Positions 47,977 to 59,534 of a DNA stretch of 64,000 nucleotides are shown one piece after another. Position 1 is the first letter of the stretch. Each line of letters opens with the position of its first letter. The position numbers and the translations under genes are program-made. The stretch is from Owenia fusiformis (lineage: Eukaryota; Annelida; Polychaeta; Sabellida; Oweniidae), in NCBI GenBank assembly GCA_903813345.2, contig CAIIXF020000012.1, positions 29,090,684 through 29,154,683 on the forward strand. Direction: 5' to 3'. The notes under the pieces were generated by a model. It saw only the letters and a list, made by a program, of their open reading frames with translations, had not been told where the DNA came from and did no database searches.

Positions 47977-48459
47977 TTAAAACCTGATCAAGCTCGTAAA
48001 ACAAGCCCTGTAATGATTATCCTGCTCAACTAAATACACGTACAATATTGACATATCATGTACGCTGTATATAGAAGCATAAGTCATTGTTCGACTAAAC
48101 ATAAGCAATGAGTTCATGTTAATTAAAATTTTCAACATTTGGTTATAATTAACACTGTCGTGATTTTTCATTCTAACTTTACATATGGTTGTTGCCGCTG
48201 TTGCTTTAATATTGGATTTTACACAAATGAATCCTACACAAATTTCTATTTTTAAGACATCCATTAAAACATCAGAATACAATTTAACCTGGTTTCTAAA
48301 CTTGTAAATGGCAAAGCTATTGGTTTCATATAATTTGACACTGGCTTGTCTGTTGGTGTGGGTAGTATCAGATTTAGAGAGTAACCTAAGATGTAATGAA
48401 AATTGTTTCAATTTAGTATAATAGACAGGAAAAGGGGTCTTATCACAGATTTTTTTCAA
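47977..48459 (-). CDS. Unassigned 160-codon open frame in an intron
   Basis: An ATG-started frame encodes MKKICDKTPFPVYYTKLKQF and onward, ending FTSLIRF. I recognise no domain, signal peptide or repeat. It lies on the same strand as the MYND gene but inside its intron, without clear splice sites. In AT-rich DNA a frame this long is unusual but possible by chance. It could be an old mobile-element or gene fragment. Confidence 0.2.
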   Translation of the reverse strand: MKKICDKTPFPVYYTKLKQFSLHLRLLSKSDTTHTNRQASVKLYETNSFAIYKFRNQVKLYSDVLMDVLKIEICVGFICVKSNIKATAATTICKVRMKNHDSVNYNQMLKILINMNSLLMFSRTMTYASIYSVHDMSILYVYLVEQDNHYRACFTSLIRF

Positions 48460-49007
48460 TATTTTAATTTTTTGTTATCTTAAAAAGCACAAAAAGACCT
48501 TTCAAATCAGCCATGGCTTATGTCTTAATAATTTTAATTTTTGTGTAATAAGATAGGTTTTCCTGTTTTGAGGCTAAAATATAAGTTGCATGGCAACTAG
48601 AACATGTGATGGTTGAGGAAGTATCAAAATTACATATGAAAGAGGAAGAATGTTCTACACTGCATACGTCATAAGCACAAGCCCCTCAATAAAATTGGCA
48701 TAAGATCCACTTTTAGATCACTGTTTTTTTAAATGAGGTGAAGTCTTGATTCTAAATACTAAGAGTGAAAAGAATTATTCCTGGGGTCCAAGGTACAATT
48801 TCCAGTTCCAAACTTATGGAGGGGAGTGTATATGCCACTGCAATAAAGACGTGGTCCTGTTTTTTAAATGAAGTGAAGTCTTGATTCTAAATACTAGGAG
48901 TCAAAGTAATTATTCCTTGGGCCAAACGTACATTAATAGGAGTGCAGGTGAGAAAAGGTTTAAATAACTGTTTCACTTTACAGATCTTTGACCACATAAC
49001 AAAATAA

Positions 49008-49075
49008 ACAAGGCATCAACATGCAAAATGTCACCACCTGCCATTTGTTACAAACAACGTACAAAAATATGTAGA
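49008..49075 (+). mobile_element. 5' fragment of the hairpin-ended family
   Basis: ACAAGGCATCAACATGCAAA then ATGTCACCACCTGCCATTTG and TTACAAAC, like the left ends at 28982 and 58122. No right hairpin follows nearby. Confidence 0.55.
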
Positions 49076-51169
49076 CTAACAACCTAACAAGTGTAGACAT
49101 AAAAATGTATATTTTCCTTTAACTTGGATTCTTCAAAAACTCACCATTCTTGCCTTATAAAATTGTTACTTATTCGATTATTTGATATCAACTTCACTAT
49201 TCCGCAACTATGGACATTATACAATATACATTCATCAAACAAAAATGACTTATACTCATTATATTAATATGATAGTAATAGGAGTATAATATAATCAAAA
49301 TTGTTGTTTCATTTGGAAGATACCGACTTTAATTCAGCGAATATTGTCCAATTTCAAGAAAATGATATACTCACTGAAATTTGATGATCAGAGTATCTCG
49401 CCTACATACTTGATTTACATTAAATGTATATTGTACAAAGTTCACAATTATACAGTTTACAATAGCCTTTCTGATAGTCTATTTCTCTTATTTAAAAGAG
49501 AGCTTCGTCAACACTTTCCGAGAGATAATCCTTTTATATAGCCTTAGCCAATCAGAATAGGTCAATCAAAATCCAGCTAGTCAATCAGAATTGCAGACAT
49601 AGAACATTAAGCCTTCATATGTAGCTGACCTTTATTTCATGTTCAAACTTCCATAAAAAATGCACGACAGCTTCTTTAGGAATTATAAGATCTTCTCCAA
49701 ATCTGAAATGTATTGCTATTTGTTGGCCCTATTAAGAGCATAGTTAATACTAGACCTCAGGGTTAATTTACTGTTAAACATATAGGCCAATCAGACTAAT
49801 TTAGCTAATGTTCTTGTTCTGCCTATATCGAGGAGTAAAATTGTATATAGACAGCTATAGTTAATTGTTATGGCCTCATTTATACTCAGTTGACGCATTA
49901 GGAGCAATTAATCAACAATTAGGCCAAGGCAATTTAATTTTTAAAAATTCAAACGGTTGGAATATATGTTAATATACATAGGATAAGCTCATGTCCTTTA
50001 AAACATGTACGTTAATATTAATTTTCATTTGCTAAAATTCCATTTTCTTTTTTTAGTTAAAGGGAGACAGTCATTTTGACAAGCCATGAATTTCCAATAT
50101 ACCATTGGAAAGGTTGGGGTAGAAAGACATGTGTGGTTGTAAAGGTCTAAGTCAGAAAATTGAAAACTATATCGACTCTCCTTCAAGGTCATTTGTCCCA
50201 TGAAAAAAAATAATTTGGCATAAGTTATAAAATTTCTTCTTTCTTTTTGAATTGCCCTCTGTATTGATTAATGAATGATATAAACCTTGAAACATTCCCA
50301 TATAACAGTGAAAAAATGAAACCCTGTAGGAAAACCCTGTCTCACCTTATTCTCTTAGCATAAGCCTTAAAATAATTCATATTACATGGAGAAAAGACAG
50401 ACTACAGGACAGGATATTCAACAAGTTTTTGAACATTTTGCAAGATAAAGATGCAAAATGCATTAACAGTTAGATATGAGAGCCACCTATTGGCAATTTT
50501 AAAAAGTGCAGAATCTTTTTGGCTGGAATTATGCATGACCCTCAAATAGGACAATCAGTGACATACATCTTATACTTTATCTGGGTTGTAGCTAAATCCA
50601 GATGTTGCTCTGAATATTTGAATATGTTATTACTCTAAGTGGTTATATATCATTTATTATAGACTTTGATGAATTATACTCATTACTTCAAGTTTTAGGA
50701 GTCCTGGAACATTACATTGTGTATGATTAGTGTGAATATCTTAGAAATATTGTGTTAATGGCCCTGTTAGTGGAAATTTGGATTTATTAGGTTAGTGGAA
50801 ACCTAGATTTATTTTTTACATGTTTTTCCAAATAGTACTTATAACTGTTATGTAATTGGTGTTATGTAGATTCCTTTGTGTTTCTATCGACAAACTTAAG
50901 GAAATAAACTAAACTAAGGTAACATTCACAAATTCAACTGCTTGCTGACAGTTTAACCAATTTATTTACTCATAAATGAGTCTGATAAAATAGTAAGTTA
51001 AAATGTCAGCCATCAGTTGAATTCACAAATACTACCTTAATCTTTCTAGAGGCAATACATGCCTTTGAACATTCAAATAATGCGTTCATGAATTTGAAGG
51101 GGAGCCAATTAATCTACAAAAAATATTTCTAGAAAAAAGGCAAAAGTAATCAAACCTCATTTATATATT

Positions 51170-51625
51170 GACACCCAATTTCAGTGACATTAGTATTGAC
51201 ACCCAATTTCAGCGACACTAGTATTGACACCCAATTTCAGTGACATTAGTTTTGACACCCAATTTCAGTGACATTAGTATTGACACCCAATTTCAGCGAC
51301 ACTAGTATTGACACCCAATTTCAGTGACATTAGTTTTGACACCCAATTTCAGTGACATTAGTATTGACACCCAATTTCAGTGACATTAGTATTGACACCC
51401 AATTTCAGTGACATTAGTATTGACACCCAATTTCAGTGACATCAGTGTTGACACCCAATTTCAGTGACATTAGTATTGACACCCAATTTCACACCAAATT
51501 TCAGTGACAATATAGTATTGACACCCAATTTCAGTGACATTAGTATTGACACTCAATTTCAGTGACATGAGTATTGACACCCAATTTCAGCGACATTAGT
51601 ATTGACACTCAATTTCAGTGACGTG
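51170..51625 (+). repeat. Minisatellite, 28-bp unit, about 16 copies
   Basis: TATTGACACCCAATTTCAGT then GACATTAG, with a few variant and one partly deleted unit near 51490. Confidence 0.95.
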
Positions 51626-51798
51626 TGTTTCGTTATATAATTGTTAGTATTTTTCCATTAATGTACCTGTATGTATACTGATATTGCATCATGGGCTTTC
51701 AATTTGTATATAGCATAATAACACGTGAACGCATGTAATCTTGTACATCAAATCAAAAGAATCACTTTACATTTACCATATAGCAAATACCAATTTAC

Positions 51799-52017
51799 CT
51801 CATAGATTCTGTCGAAGGGGTTTTTGCCCCACTCGGCATCTCATCATCCATCTCAGCCATAGCCCTTTGTACCTCTTTTTCAATGTCAAGGTCACCACCA
51901 TCTTCTGCTTCTTTAGCCTCACTCTGAGTTTCAGCCTCATTCTGAGATTTCACATCAGCAGGGTCAGCCTCATTTTGACTTTGGTCAACCTTACTCTTGT
52001 TTTCAGGCTTTGAATAT
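51799..52017 (-). CDS. MYND gene exon encoding an acidic segment
   Basis: 219 nt. Acceptor ATTTATATTTCAG, donor AG|GTAAATTG. The reading frame that joins both neighbours has no stop: it encodes YSKPENKSKVDQSQNEADPA onward to EVQRAMAEMDDEMPSGAKTP and STESM, then Arg across the junction. It contains imperfect SQNEAD/SQNEAE/TQSEAK repeats and is strongly acidic. It has no ORF-track support on its own strand because it is short, but exon phases (2 and 2) agree exactly. The + strand open frame over it is a shadow. Confidence 0.8.
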
Positions 52018-54530
52018 CTGAAATATAAATATTGTAAATTAAAATTATAGCTATGACGATCAAATTAGACGTGTAAAAATGGTATAATCTCAAATATCAG
52101 GGTTATTTCAATCTATTAATATATACTACACGTAGGATTCTCGCTATATGTTTAAAGCTTATACCATTATTTCACAAATGGATTTTGTTCAGTTGTTGTT
52201 CAATTTGTTAGCTCATCTTTAGCTTTACCATGTGAGCTACAAGAAGTACAGATAACTTCAAGCTCATGCATAGGGCATTAATTCAATCGAATATCTGTGT
52301 TTAAAAGAATTTCGGACCTATAAGTAATTATAGGAGTTCATGTATAACATTATAAATCTAAAGATAGCATAAAATACAACAATTCAATTTTTGCATTTTT
52401 CATACAATATAACCGCTTCATGTCTTGAATTATGAAATATGTGAAACCTGAAACTCGAAACATGAAGTTGAAACTAATAAACGGCCACGCAGAATATTAT
52501 TAATATTTTGTCATTGGCCCCTGCGGGATTTTAATATCAGATCAGAAAATCTGATCATTGTTGAAAATAAAAAACATTGTTATTTTCTATTTACAAACTT
52601 AAAATAGTTAATAAAAAAACTATGTGCATCGTGGTAATATTTTTTTGAATAACTTTTAATAATATGTGGAATTGCTGTTGTTATTTCGAAAAGCATGTCA
52701 ATCCATCTAAATATAGCACTTCTGATTGGTTGCCTGTAATGTGTCTGCTGACGGGTGTATAACCCTGATGTAACTAACTGCCTTAAAAGGTAGACTGAAA
52801 TATGCCATTTACCATGTTCTGTTATCTATACAGTGCGTTTAAAAAAAATTCAAAAATATTGTAAAACCACAAAACCACTGTTGATTACATCAATTTCATT
52901 CAGTTCACCAAAAAGCCACATTTCTCGTCTCCCCATCGATATGTCACTTGTTCATATGTGATCATGGACCACAATTTTTCTATTTGTTGCATTTTTACGA
53001 ATGCACTGTATACATGTAACTTCCTCTTTTCATAAACAACAATTGCAAATGAGGCAATTAAACAAAATAGCAATTAACACTAAGACGAAACTGTTGTGCA
53101 ACTGTTTTTGTCTATTAAAATATTTGTTGCACTATTTACCTAAAAACATCTTTTCATTAGCAATGTTATCAGCAATCAACAAGTTAGTGTGCAAAAAAAC
53201 ATTTGGATGACGTATCTGGTTAAAATATATGTATTTTGCCCATTTTTGGTCCAAAATTGTCAAATGTGAATTCTGGAATTTTTTTAAAGTGTCTGTTCGA
53301 TGCTCATGGGGTCAAAATACAGCTTATACACGTTCTTAATGAAGTAAATACCACTAACATGTAAAACCAGGTACCGTTCTTGTAAATATTTTTATAAATG
53401 TGAAATTTGATGTTCAAAATCGGGAACACAATGTCAAATGCCAATCATGACATCACGAACAGAACGGGTTTTGAATATGTTGTTGGAGTTCATAATCCCC
53501 GAATGTGCTTATAAAGTGTTAGTGTAATTGATTGCAACTGCATTCAATGAAGTGAGGAATTGACTCAGAGATGACTATGGAGCCACGTTTTTTTCTCCAA
53601 TAAACAAAAAATATGATACCTAAATTAGAGCTTCCGACCCAGCGGTGCGTTTTCACATAGCTAGTCATGCAGAATTATTTTTTGGCCAGTCAGAACACAA
53701 TATAGAAAATAAACACGCTCAGTTGATAGTATTACATAACTAAAGCTGTCTAAAATCTTGTAACCAAAAGGCATTGAACCATGAGGTGAATTCGGTAAGC
53801 GTTACTCCTTTCTGGCCAATCAGAACACAATATAACATAAACAATTTTAACTTGGCACTTAAGTTGCATAACGCATTGCCGTTAAAAACCCATAACCGGT
53901 TCTGTTCGTGACGTCATGTTTTTTCGCGTGAAATCTTATGTTGCCACTAATGAACAAACGGAATGAGTTGAGAGTCTGTTGGAATACTATTTTTACTTAC
54001 TGATATCTGTTTAATCAATTATAGTGAGAAAAAATAAACAGAAATTACCGAATTAGCACTTTAAAAGGTGCATCCCCCTTGTCTGAGCAATTTTGGATTT
54101 TTTGCCAAAATAGTCAAATTAGAACCTCTCAGATATTTTTAAAAGTAGCAAAAGCTGGCTATGGGCCTGATATGGGAGACAGAAGAAATATAGCTGTTTC
54201 ACCATTTGCATTTACTTGGGACAACCATAAACTAGAAATTTCACCATCTTTGAATAAAGTCCTACACTGTATGAAAATGGACTTATATTTATATCACTAG
54301 AAGATCTACATCATATGATCTTATCAAATCAATAGATATTTCACCATATTTGAATATAATAAGATCTATATCATACATGTATGTCCGCCTGTCAGATTAC
54401 TAGTACAAGAAATTTCACAATCATTTGAGAAATAGAGGTTCTTGTATGCGTATCTTTGCAAGATCGTCCATTCTTGATGAGTTGAAGACGTAACATTAAT
54501 TAAACTTTTGGATCAAATAATTGTACTTAC
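52018..54530 (-). other. Intron of the MYND gene, 2.5 kb
   Basis: Donor GA|GTAAGTA at the 54530 side, acceptor ATATTTCAG at the 52018 side, phase 2. Contains an inverted-repeat element (53446-53918) and fragments of a repeat with GTCAAATGTGAA / GGCTATGGGCC text (53230-53290, 54075-54165) related to the hAT-like MITE at 40591. Confidence 0.75.
53446..53918. repeat. MITE-like element with about 27-bp inverted ends
   Basis: CATGACATCACGAACAGAAC at 53446 is inverted as GTTCTGTTCGTGACGTCATG ending at 53918, and both are followed inward by GGGTTTT-like text. Inside, GGCCARTCAGAACACAATAT occurs twice (53685, 53815). No clear target duplication. Confidence 0.5.
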
Positions 54531-54903
54531 TCTTTACTCGGTACTTTTTTGTCCTCCTTTTGTAGACACTTGGTCGACTTATCCAACCCTTCATCTGCCT
54601 TACTTTGAGCGTTTTCATTCTGATTGCCTGAATGTGACTCAGTTTTGAGTTTATCGTCCGGTTTCAGCTTATCAATTTTATCTTTAACTTTGGATGGTTT
54701 ATTCTCGTTCTTTGAGCCCAATTCTACATTTTTCAGTTCAACACCTGACATTAACTGAATTTTCTGTTCGAGCCAATTGTTCCGAGGAAATTCCTGCGAT
54801 AAACGTGCGTTGAATTCACTGTGAACAAGGTCCTGCATCATGTTAGGATTCGATCCTCGAGTATGCGATCTTGTCACTGGCTTCCCGTTATTAGCACTAT
54901 CAA
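54531..54903 (-). CDS. MYND gene, most upstream exon seen
   Basis: 373 nt, acceptor CTGTTTTCAG and donor GA|GTAAGTA. It starts in phase 1, so at least one coding exon lies upstream, probably beyond 64000. It encodes DSANNGKPVTRSHTRGSNPN, then a segment that looks folded (MMQDLVHSEFNARLSQEF and NNWLEQKIQLMSGVELKNVE), then a Lys/Glu-rich tail. The middle segment may be part of a conserved N-terminal domain; I do not recognise it. There is no ATG that must be the start; the annotated-looking GTG at 54877 is internal to the exon. Confidence 0.8.
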
Positions 54904-55789
54904 CTGAAAACAGAAATGTTTAAGTTCTTGCTAATTAGCAAACTATACACAACTTCGACTAATCTTAGTAGGTATGCTATTTGCGACGGCTACAACAGTA
55001 TAAATACATGTAATACAACATGCGCTATATATATAATATGACAATACAGCTAAACCTATCTTCGATGAACACTAGGTGCACTAGCTAAAAATGTTCGCAT
55101 TGAAGAGTGCGTAAGATCACATTTAGAGGCCTAATAACGATAGCCAATGACTAACAAATGATACATCAGTAAGATCAGTGTCTGTAGGTTAAATCATTCA
55201 CTTTCCAGAAGTGTTCACTTTGCGAGGTCTCGTGGTATCATAATATATATCCCCTTACAGTTAAATTCACCAAACATACAAATAAATTAATAATAAATAA
55301 ATATTACAAATCATGTATTTATTCATCGGATGATTAGGCACCGTCTGTAATAACAGATCATTCTTGTTGAGTTTTCTGGTTTAAGTAACATACAAAAGCA
55401 AATCATCAAAGATATTGTATTTCTGAGACAAACATAATTTGCAAGATCACGTTATCATTACCTGTATTTCTTGTATTAATATAAGAAGAAGAACAATATG
55501 AAATTCTACTAAGGGCCTTAATAACTACCATTGAAACATGTGATTTCCACGAATCAATTTTCACTATAATAAGCTAATATATGTTGCTGCATTCAATGTC
55601 AATTAATTCTTAATTTTTCATCTTATTCAATAGCGATACAATTTTTTCATGAGATAACCAGAACAACGGCAACGCCAAAGCGTAGCGAATCCCATCGAAC
55701 AGAAATGGCTGGCATTTTTACAAACGAAATATATAGCAAATATCATAAAACAACACACCAGAAAGGCCACCATTTTCAAAATGGTTAGC
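54904..55789. other. No exon seen
   Basis: AT-rich, probably intronic for the MYND gene. No further exon with suitable phase was found. Confidence 0.4.
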
Positions 55790-56760
55790 CAAGTTGTCAT
55801 CAGAAGAAATAATATGCTTTTAGTAGCCACCTATAAAATTTTTGAAAAATTGCACACATGTACTTGTGAAATAAGTAAAAAATGTAAAAATGACAGCCAT
55901 TTTTTAAAATGGCTGCCTACTATCCGAAGTGTCATGAGACAGTGTGCAAGGCTCGTGAGTATTCACATATCAAATATGAACAAAATCGCTTCACTACTTT
56001 TAAAGTTATAGTAAAAACGTAAAAATGGTGGTCATTTTTCAAAATGGCCGCCTACTACCCAAAGTGTCATTAGACAATGTGCCATGCTTATAGTATTCAC
56101 ATATAAAATATGAAACATACCAAATATGAACAAAATCGCTGAACTACTTTTCGAGTTATAGTAAAATACATTAAAATGGCAGCCATTTTTCAAAATGGCC
56201 ACCTTCTACCAAAAGTGTCATTAGACAATGTGACATGCTTATAATATTCACATACCAAATATGAACAAAATTGCTTCACTACTTTTCGAGTTATTGTAAA
56301 ATACGTTAAAATGGCGGCCATTTTTCAAAATGGCTGCCTTCTACCAAAAGTGTCATAGGACAGTGTGCCATGCTTATAGTATTCACATACCAAATATGAA
56401 CAAAATTGCTTCCCTACTTTTCGAGTTATAGTAAAATACATTAAAATGGCGGCCATTTTTCAAAATGGCCGCCTTCTACCAAAAGTGTCATTGGACAGTG
56501 TGTCATGCTTATAGTATTCACATACCAAATATGAACAAAATCGCTCCACTACTTCTCGAGTTATAGTAAAATATGTTAAAATGGCGGCCATTTTTCAAAA
56601 TGGCCGCCTTCTACCATAAGTGTCATAGGACAGTGTGCCATGCTTATAGTATTCACATACCAAATATGAACAAAATCGCTCCACTACTTTTCGAGTTACA
56701 GCAAAAATCGTAAAATAACGAGTAAAGGCCGCCATTTTTCAAGATGGCTGCCATGTGCTT
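55790..56760 (+). repeat. Minisatellite, 135-bp unit, about seven copies, with ATGGCGGCCAT palindromes
   Basis: AGTGTCA blocks at 56214, 56349, 56484 and 56619 are spaced exactly 135 bp; earlier units are more divergent. Each unit has AAAATGGCGGCCATTTTTCA then AAATGGCCGCC, GTATTCACATACCAAATATG and TACTTTTCGAGTTATAGT. Confidence 0.9.
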
Positions 56761-57009
56761 TTTTAATATCTACATTTGTAGCTTTATTAATGTCCTTTAT
56801 AATTTTTTTACACTTAAAACATATTGCTATTACAGTTTTACATATTGTACCTAAATTACTGTAAAATCGGCACTAAAATGGCCGCCATTTTGAAATGAGC
56901 AGCCATTTTGAAAATCGGCTTTCGAGCAGAACTTCTACTCCCATAGGGTATATGTGTACAAAATATGAACAAAATCCGGCCAACGGTATTTGATAGAGGA
57001 TGACAGCCT

Positions 57010-57125
57010 TCGGGCCTGTAGCCAGGGGGGTTCGCAGGGTTCGGGCGAACCTCCCCCCTGGCCAAAAATTCTTTCAAAATCATGCAGTTTTCACCATTTT
57101 GAGCACTTCTCAAGTGATTTTAGCC
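57010..57125. mobile_element. Truncated copy of the hAT-like MITE
   Basis: GGGCCTGTAGCCAGGGGGGT then TCGCAGGGTTCGGGCGAACC and GGCCAAAAATTCTT through CAAGTGATTTTAGCCAT match 40597-40710. The right half is absent. Confidence 0.7.
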
Positions 57126-57271
57126 ATGACTAATGATTTAGGAATGTGATATCACCATATCACCATGGGGATAGATGAAAAATCCTCATTATCTCAGAAC
57201 TCAAATTTATGGAATCTCGACAGGTTCATTCATGTGGCATAGTTTTGCTACAATCCATTTTCAATAGTAAG

Positions 57272-57378
57272 AATTAGGGGTTCTTAAACAGGAATTAGGG
57301 GTTCTTAAACAGAAATTAGGGGTTCTTAAACAGGAATTAGGGGTTCTTAAACAGAAATTAGGGGTTCTTAAACAGGAC
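57272..57378 (+). repeat. Minisatellite, 21-bp unit, five copies
   Basis: GAATTAGGGGTTCTTAAACA G, with GGAATTAG and GAAATTAG subtypes alternating regularly. Confidence 0.9.
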
Positions 57379-58056
57379 ATAAAAGCTTAATTGCTTTTTT
57401 GAAAATTTTGGTTATAGCCCTAATTCTTTTGGGTGAGGACTTAGCATAGGATCGAGCTTTTTGTCAAATCTTTTTGTTTTTGTTTTATTAATTTATTTAT
57501 GCTGAAAGATAGATGTACATACATGTACTTAAATGAACTTCTAGGGACATGTATTTAGTACTTAAATGAAATTCTATGTACATGTATTTAAAATGTATTT
57601 AAATGAAATACCAGATGTAAATATACTTAGAATGTATGAAAATGAAATACTGATTGTCTTATTAGCCATATTTCTCACGATAAGAGTATACAATTACAGT
57701 ATATTAATTATGGCACAATTACATATTTCATGCTACCCTATTTCCACACAAATTATTGAATCATGCCTGCTTTATCTCAGTCATTAATTTTCAGTCAAAT
57801 ATGTACATTTTAATACGAACGATATGCATTTCCATGGCAACCGGAATACCAAAATTAATGAAACTTGTAATAAATAGATGCTTATTAACCTATTAATGTC
57901 AACATGACTGAATAGATATTTCAGGAATGACATTGGTTTTTCAAATTACCAACTCATGCATCCATATGATTTGAAAACAATTTTTTATATTTTTATAATA
58001 GCTCCAGATTAAATCATTGTATTGTCTACTTAATATTTATTCACTCTGGAGTTAAT
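57379..58056. other. No gene seen
   Basis: AT-rich. At 57535-57650 there are three or four diverged units related to the 39-bp minisatellite of 61.2-61.8 kb (AATGTATGAAAATGAAATAC, ACCAGATGTAAATATACT). Confidence 0.5.
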
Positions 58057-58403
58057 GTAATGACCCGTGGGTGCCCCAGGGGGATGACTAATGAGCATAG
58101 TGTAACAAGCCAGATACAGATAAGGCATTAACATGAAAAATTTCACCACCTGCCATTTGTTACAAGTGCTTGTTTCAGATGAACACCAACCACCGTCTAC
58201 AAAAACTTGGAGACTAGAACAATATGTGACCACTTTTGGTGGTAACATAGAAATGAAAGGAGTGATAAATTCAACACCTCATTTGGGAATCGAACCCAGG
58301 ACCCTTAGATTCAAAGACTGTTGCTTTTCCATCTTTGCTATAAAGGCTTTAGCCACTACAGCTGGGCAATCTAGTAGCAACTTGCTAATTCGAGGGTCCT
58401 TAC
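58057..58403 (-). mobile_element. tRNA-like short element with terminal inverted repeats, copy 3, interrupted
   Basis: Ends GTAATGACCC at 58057 and GGGTCCTTAC at 58403. The B box on the - strand is GGGTTCGATTCCC; the A-box region is more diverged. The element is split by a hairpin-ended insertion at 58122-58250. Confidence 0.7.
58122..58250 (+). mobile_element. Hairpin-ended element, compact copy inserted into the tRNA-like element
   Basis: AAGGCATTAACATGAAAAAT then TTCACCACCTGCCATTTG at the left and ATATGTGACCACTTTTGGTG then GTAACATAG at the right, 129 bp. Compared with copies 1 and 2 of the tRNA-like host, it interrupts the region after GCCAGATAC. No obvious target duplication. Confidence 0.7.
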
Positions 58404-59534
58404 ATTATTATTAGCATAATTTGAGTTTAATGACTCAAATATCTAAGCACAAATGCCAAAGGGAAAGGACCAAAAGTATAAAGAAACCTAGCAAAAAAGC
58501 AAACCCTAACTGTAAACCTGTCATAAGAAAAATATACCTTATATATCCTAAAACCATGAGCTAACATGAAAAGAAATAATGTCTAACACCCTTTCGCATT
58601 CCAATCGAGAACCAATATCACAATCAAGGACCAGAACACCAAGGGACATTTCATTCATACTGAAGCCATTATAATACATGTTCAAGAAAGATTTGAAAAT
58701 CAATAGCCAATATACTTGCTATCTAGGGTCAAAGTGGGCATCAAACTGCAATAGCTGACTCATCTTAATAAGTGAAAGTCTGGATTGTCAAAAACTAATA
58801 GTCCTTTTACTATAAACAGATATTCCAATAATATCATCTCATGGGCGATAATTTACTACTTTTTTTATTAATAGCATCCAGGGAGGTTCCACGTTTCAAT
58901 TTTCAGAGAGACAACAATTTGGTAAATGTTTTGACAAATGTCTTGGACAACTTTACGAAGTTGTGAAAAATAAGTGTCTGGAGAAATAAACAATATTTTC
59001 AAGTTTTGCATAAAACAAGATCACATTTAAGGCCTTAAATAAGATTGCATTAGGCATAAATCATAATTTTCATATTTTTTTGTGATGGCAGCCATTTTGA
59101 TTACATGTAAAGAGCTTGAGATCTGGATTCCAATTCTCACCTTTTCAAGGTGATAATTTACTTTTTTAATAAAGTATTTGTTGAACTACCTCTCCAGTAC
59201 ACATTTTTATAAATTTATATCAGTATATTCTCATCAATAAAAACCTTATTTCTTATAATCTTACCCAAAAATTCATTCATGTAAATATAACCAAATTTAG
59301 TTCATACTAGAGCTTCTTGCTAATAGACTCATGGGCATTTATTTGAAAGAGAGATGCATAAAAAGATTGTTCCCCTCTTTTTAAAGGCCCATGGGTGTTT
59401 TTGAGTGTTATGAGAGCTTCTTTAAATGAACATCTAGCGGGTGAAATATTTAAGAAATATTCAATGACATTGTGAAAAACCTTACCATTATAGTACTTTA
59501 TATGTGTAAAGTGTGAACCTGTATGCTCATGAGC
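58404..59534. other. No gene seen
   Basis: AT-rich without supported exons. A donor-like AAAAG|GTGAGA at about 59150 (- strand) has no coding sequence leading to it. Confidence 0.4.

Larger units (their letters stand above)
44493..51798 (-). other. Intron of the MYND gene, 7.3 kb, rich in minisatellites
   Basis: Donor GTAAATTG at the 51798 side and acceptor GATTTCAG at the 44493 side; phase 2. Holds a 46-bp array, a 28-bp array, another 28-bp array and two fragments of the hairpin-ended family. A diverged duplication of about 50 bp (TTTTTTAAATGAGGTGAAGT) occurs at 48723 and 48859. Confidence 0.75.
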
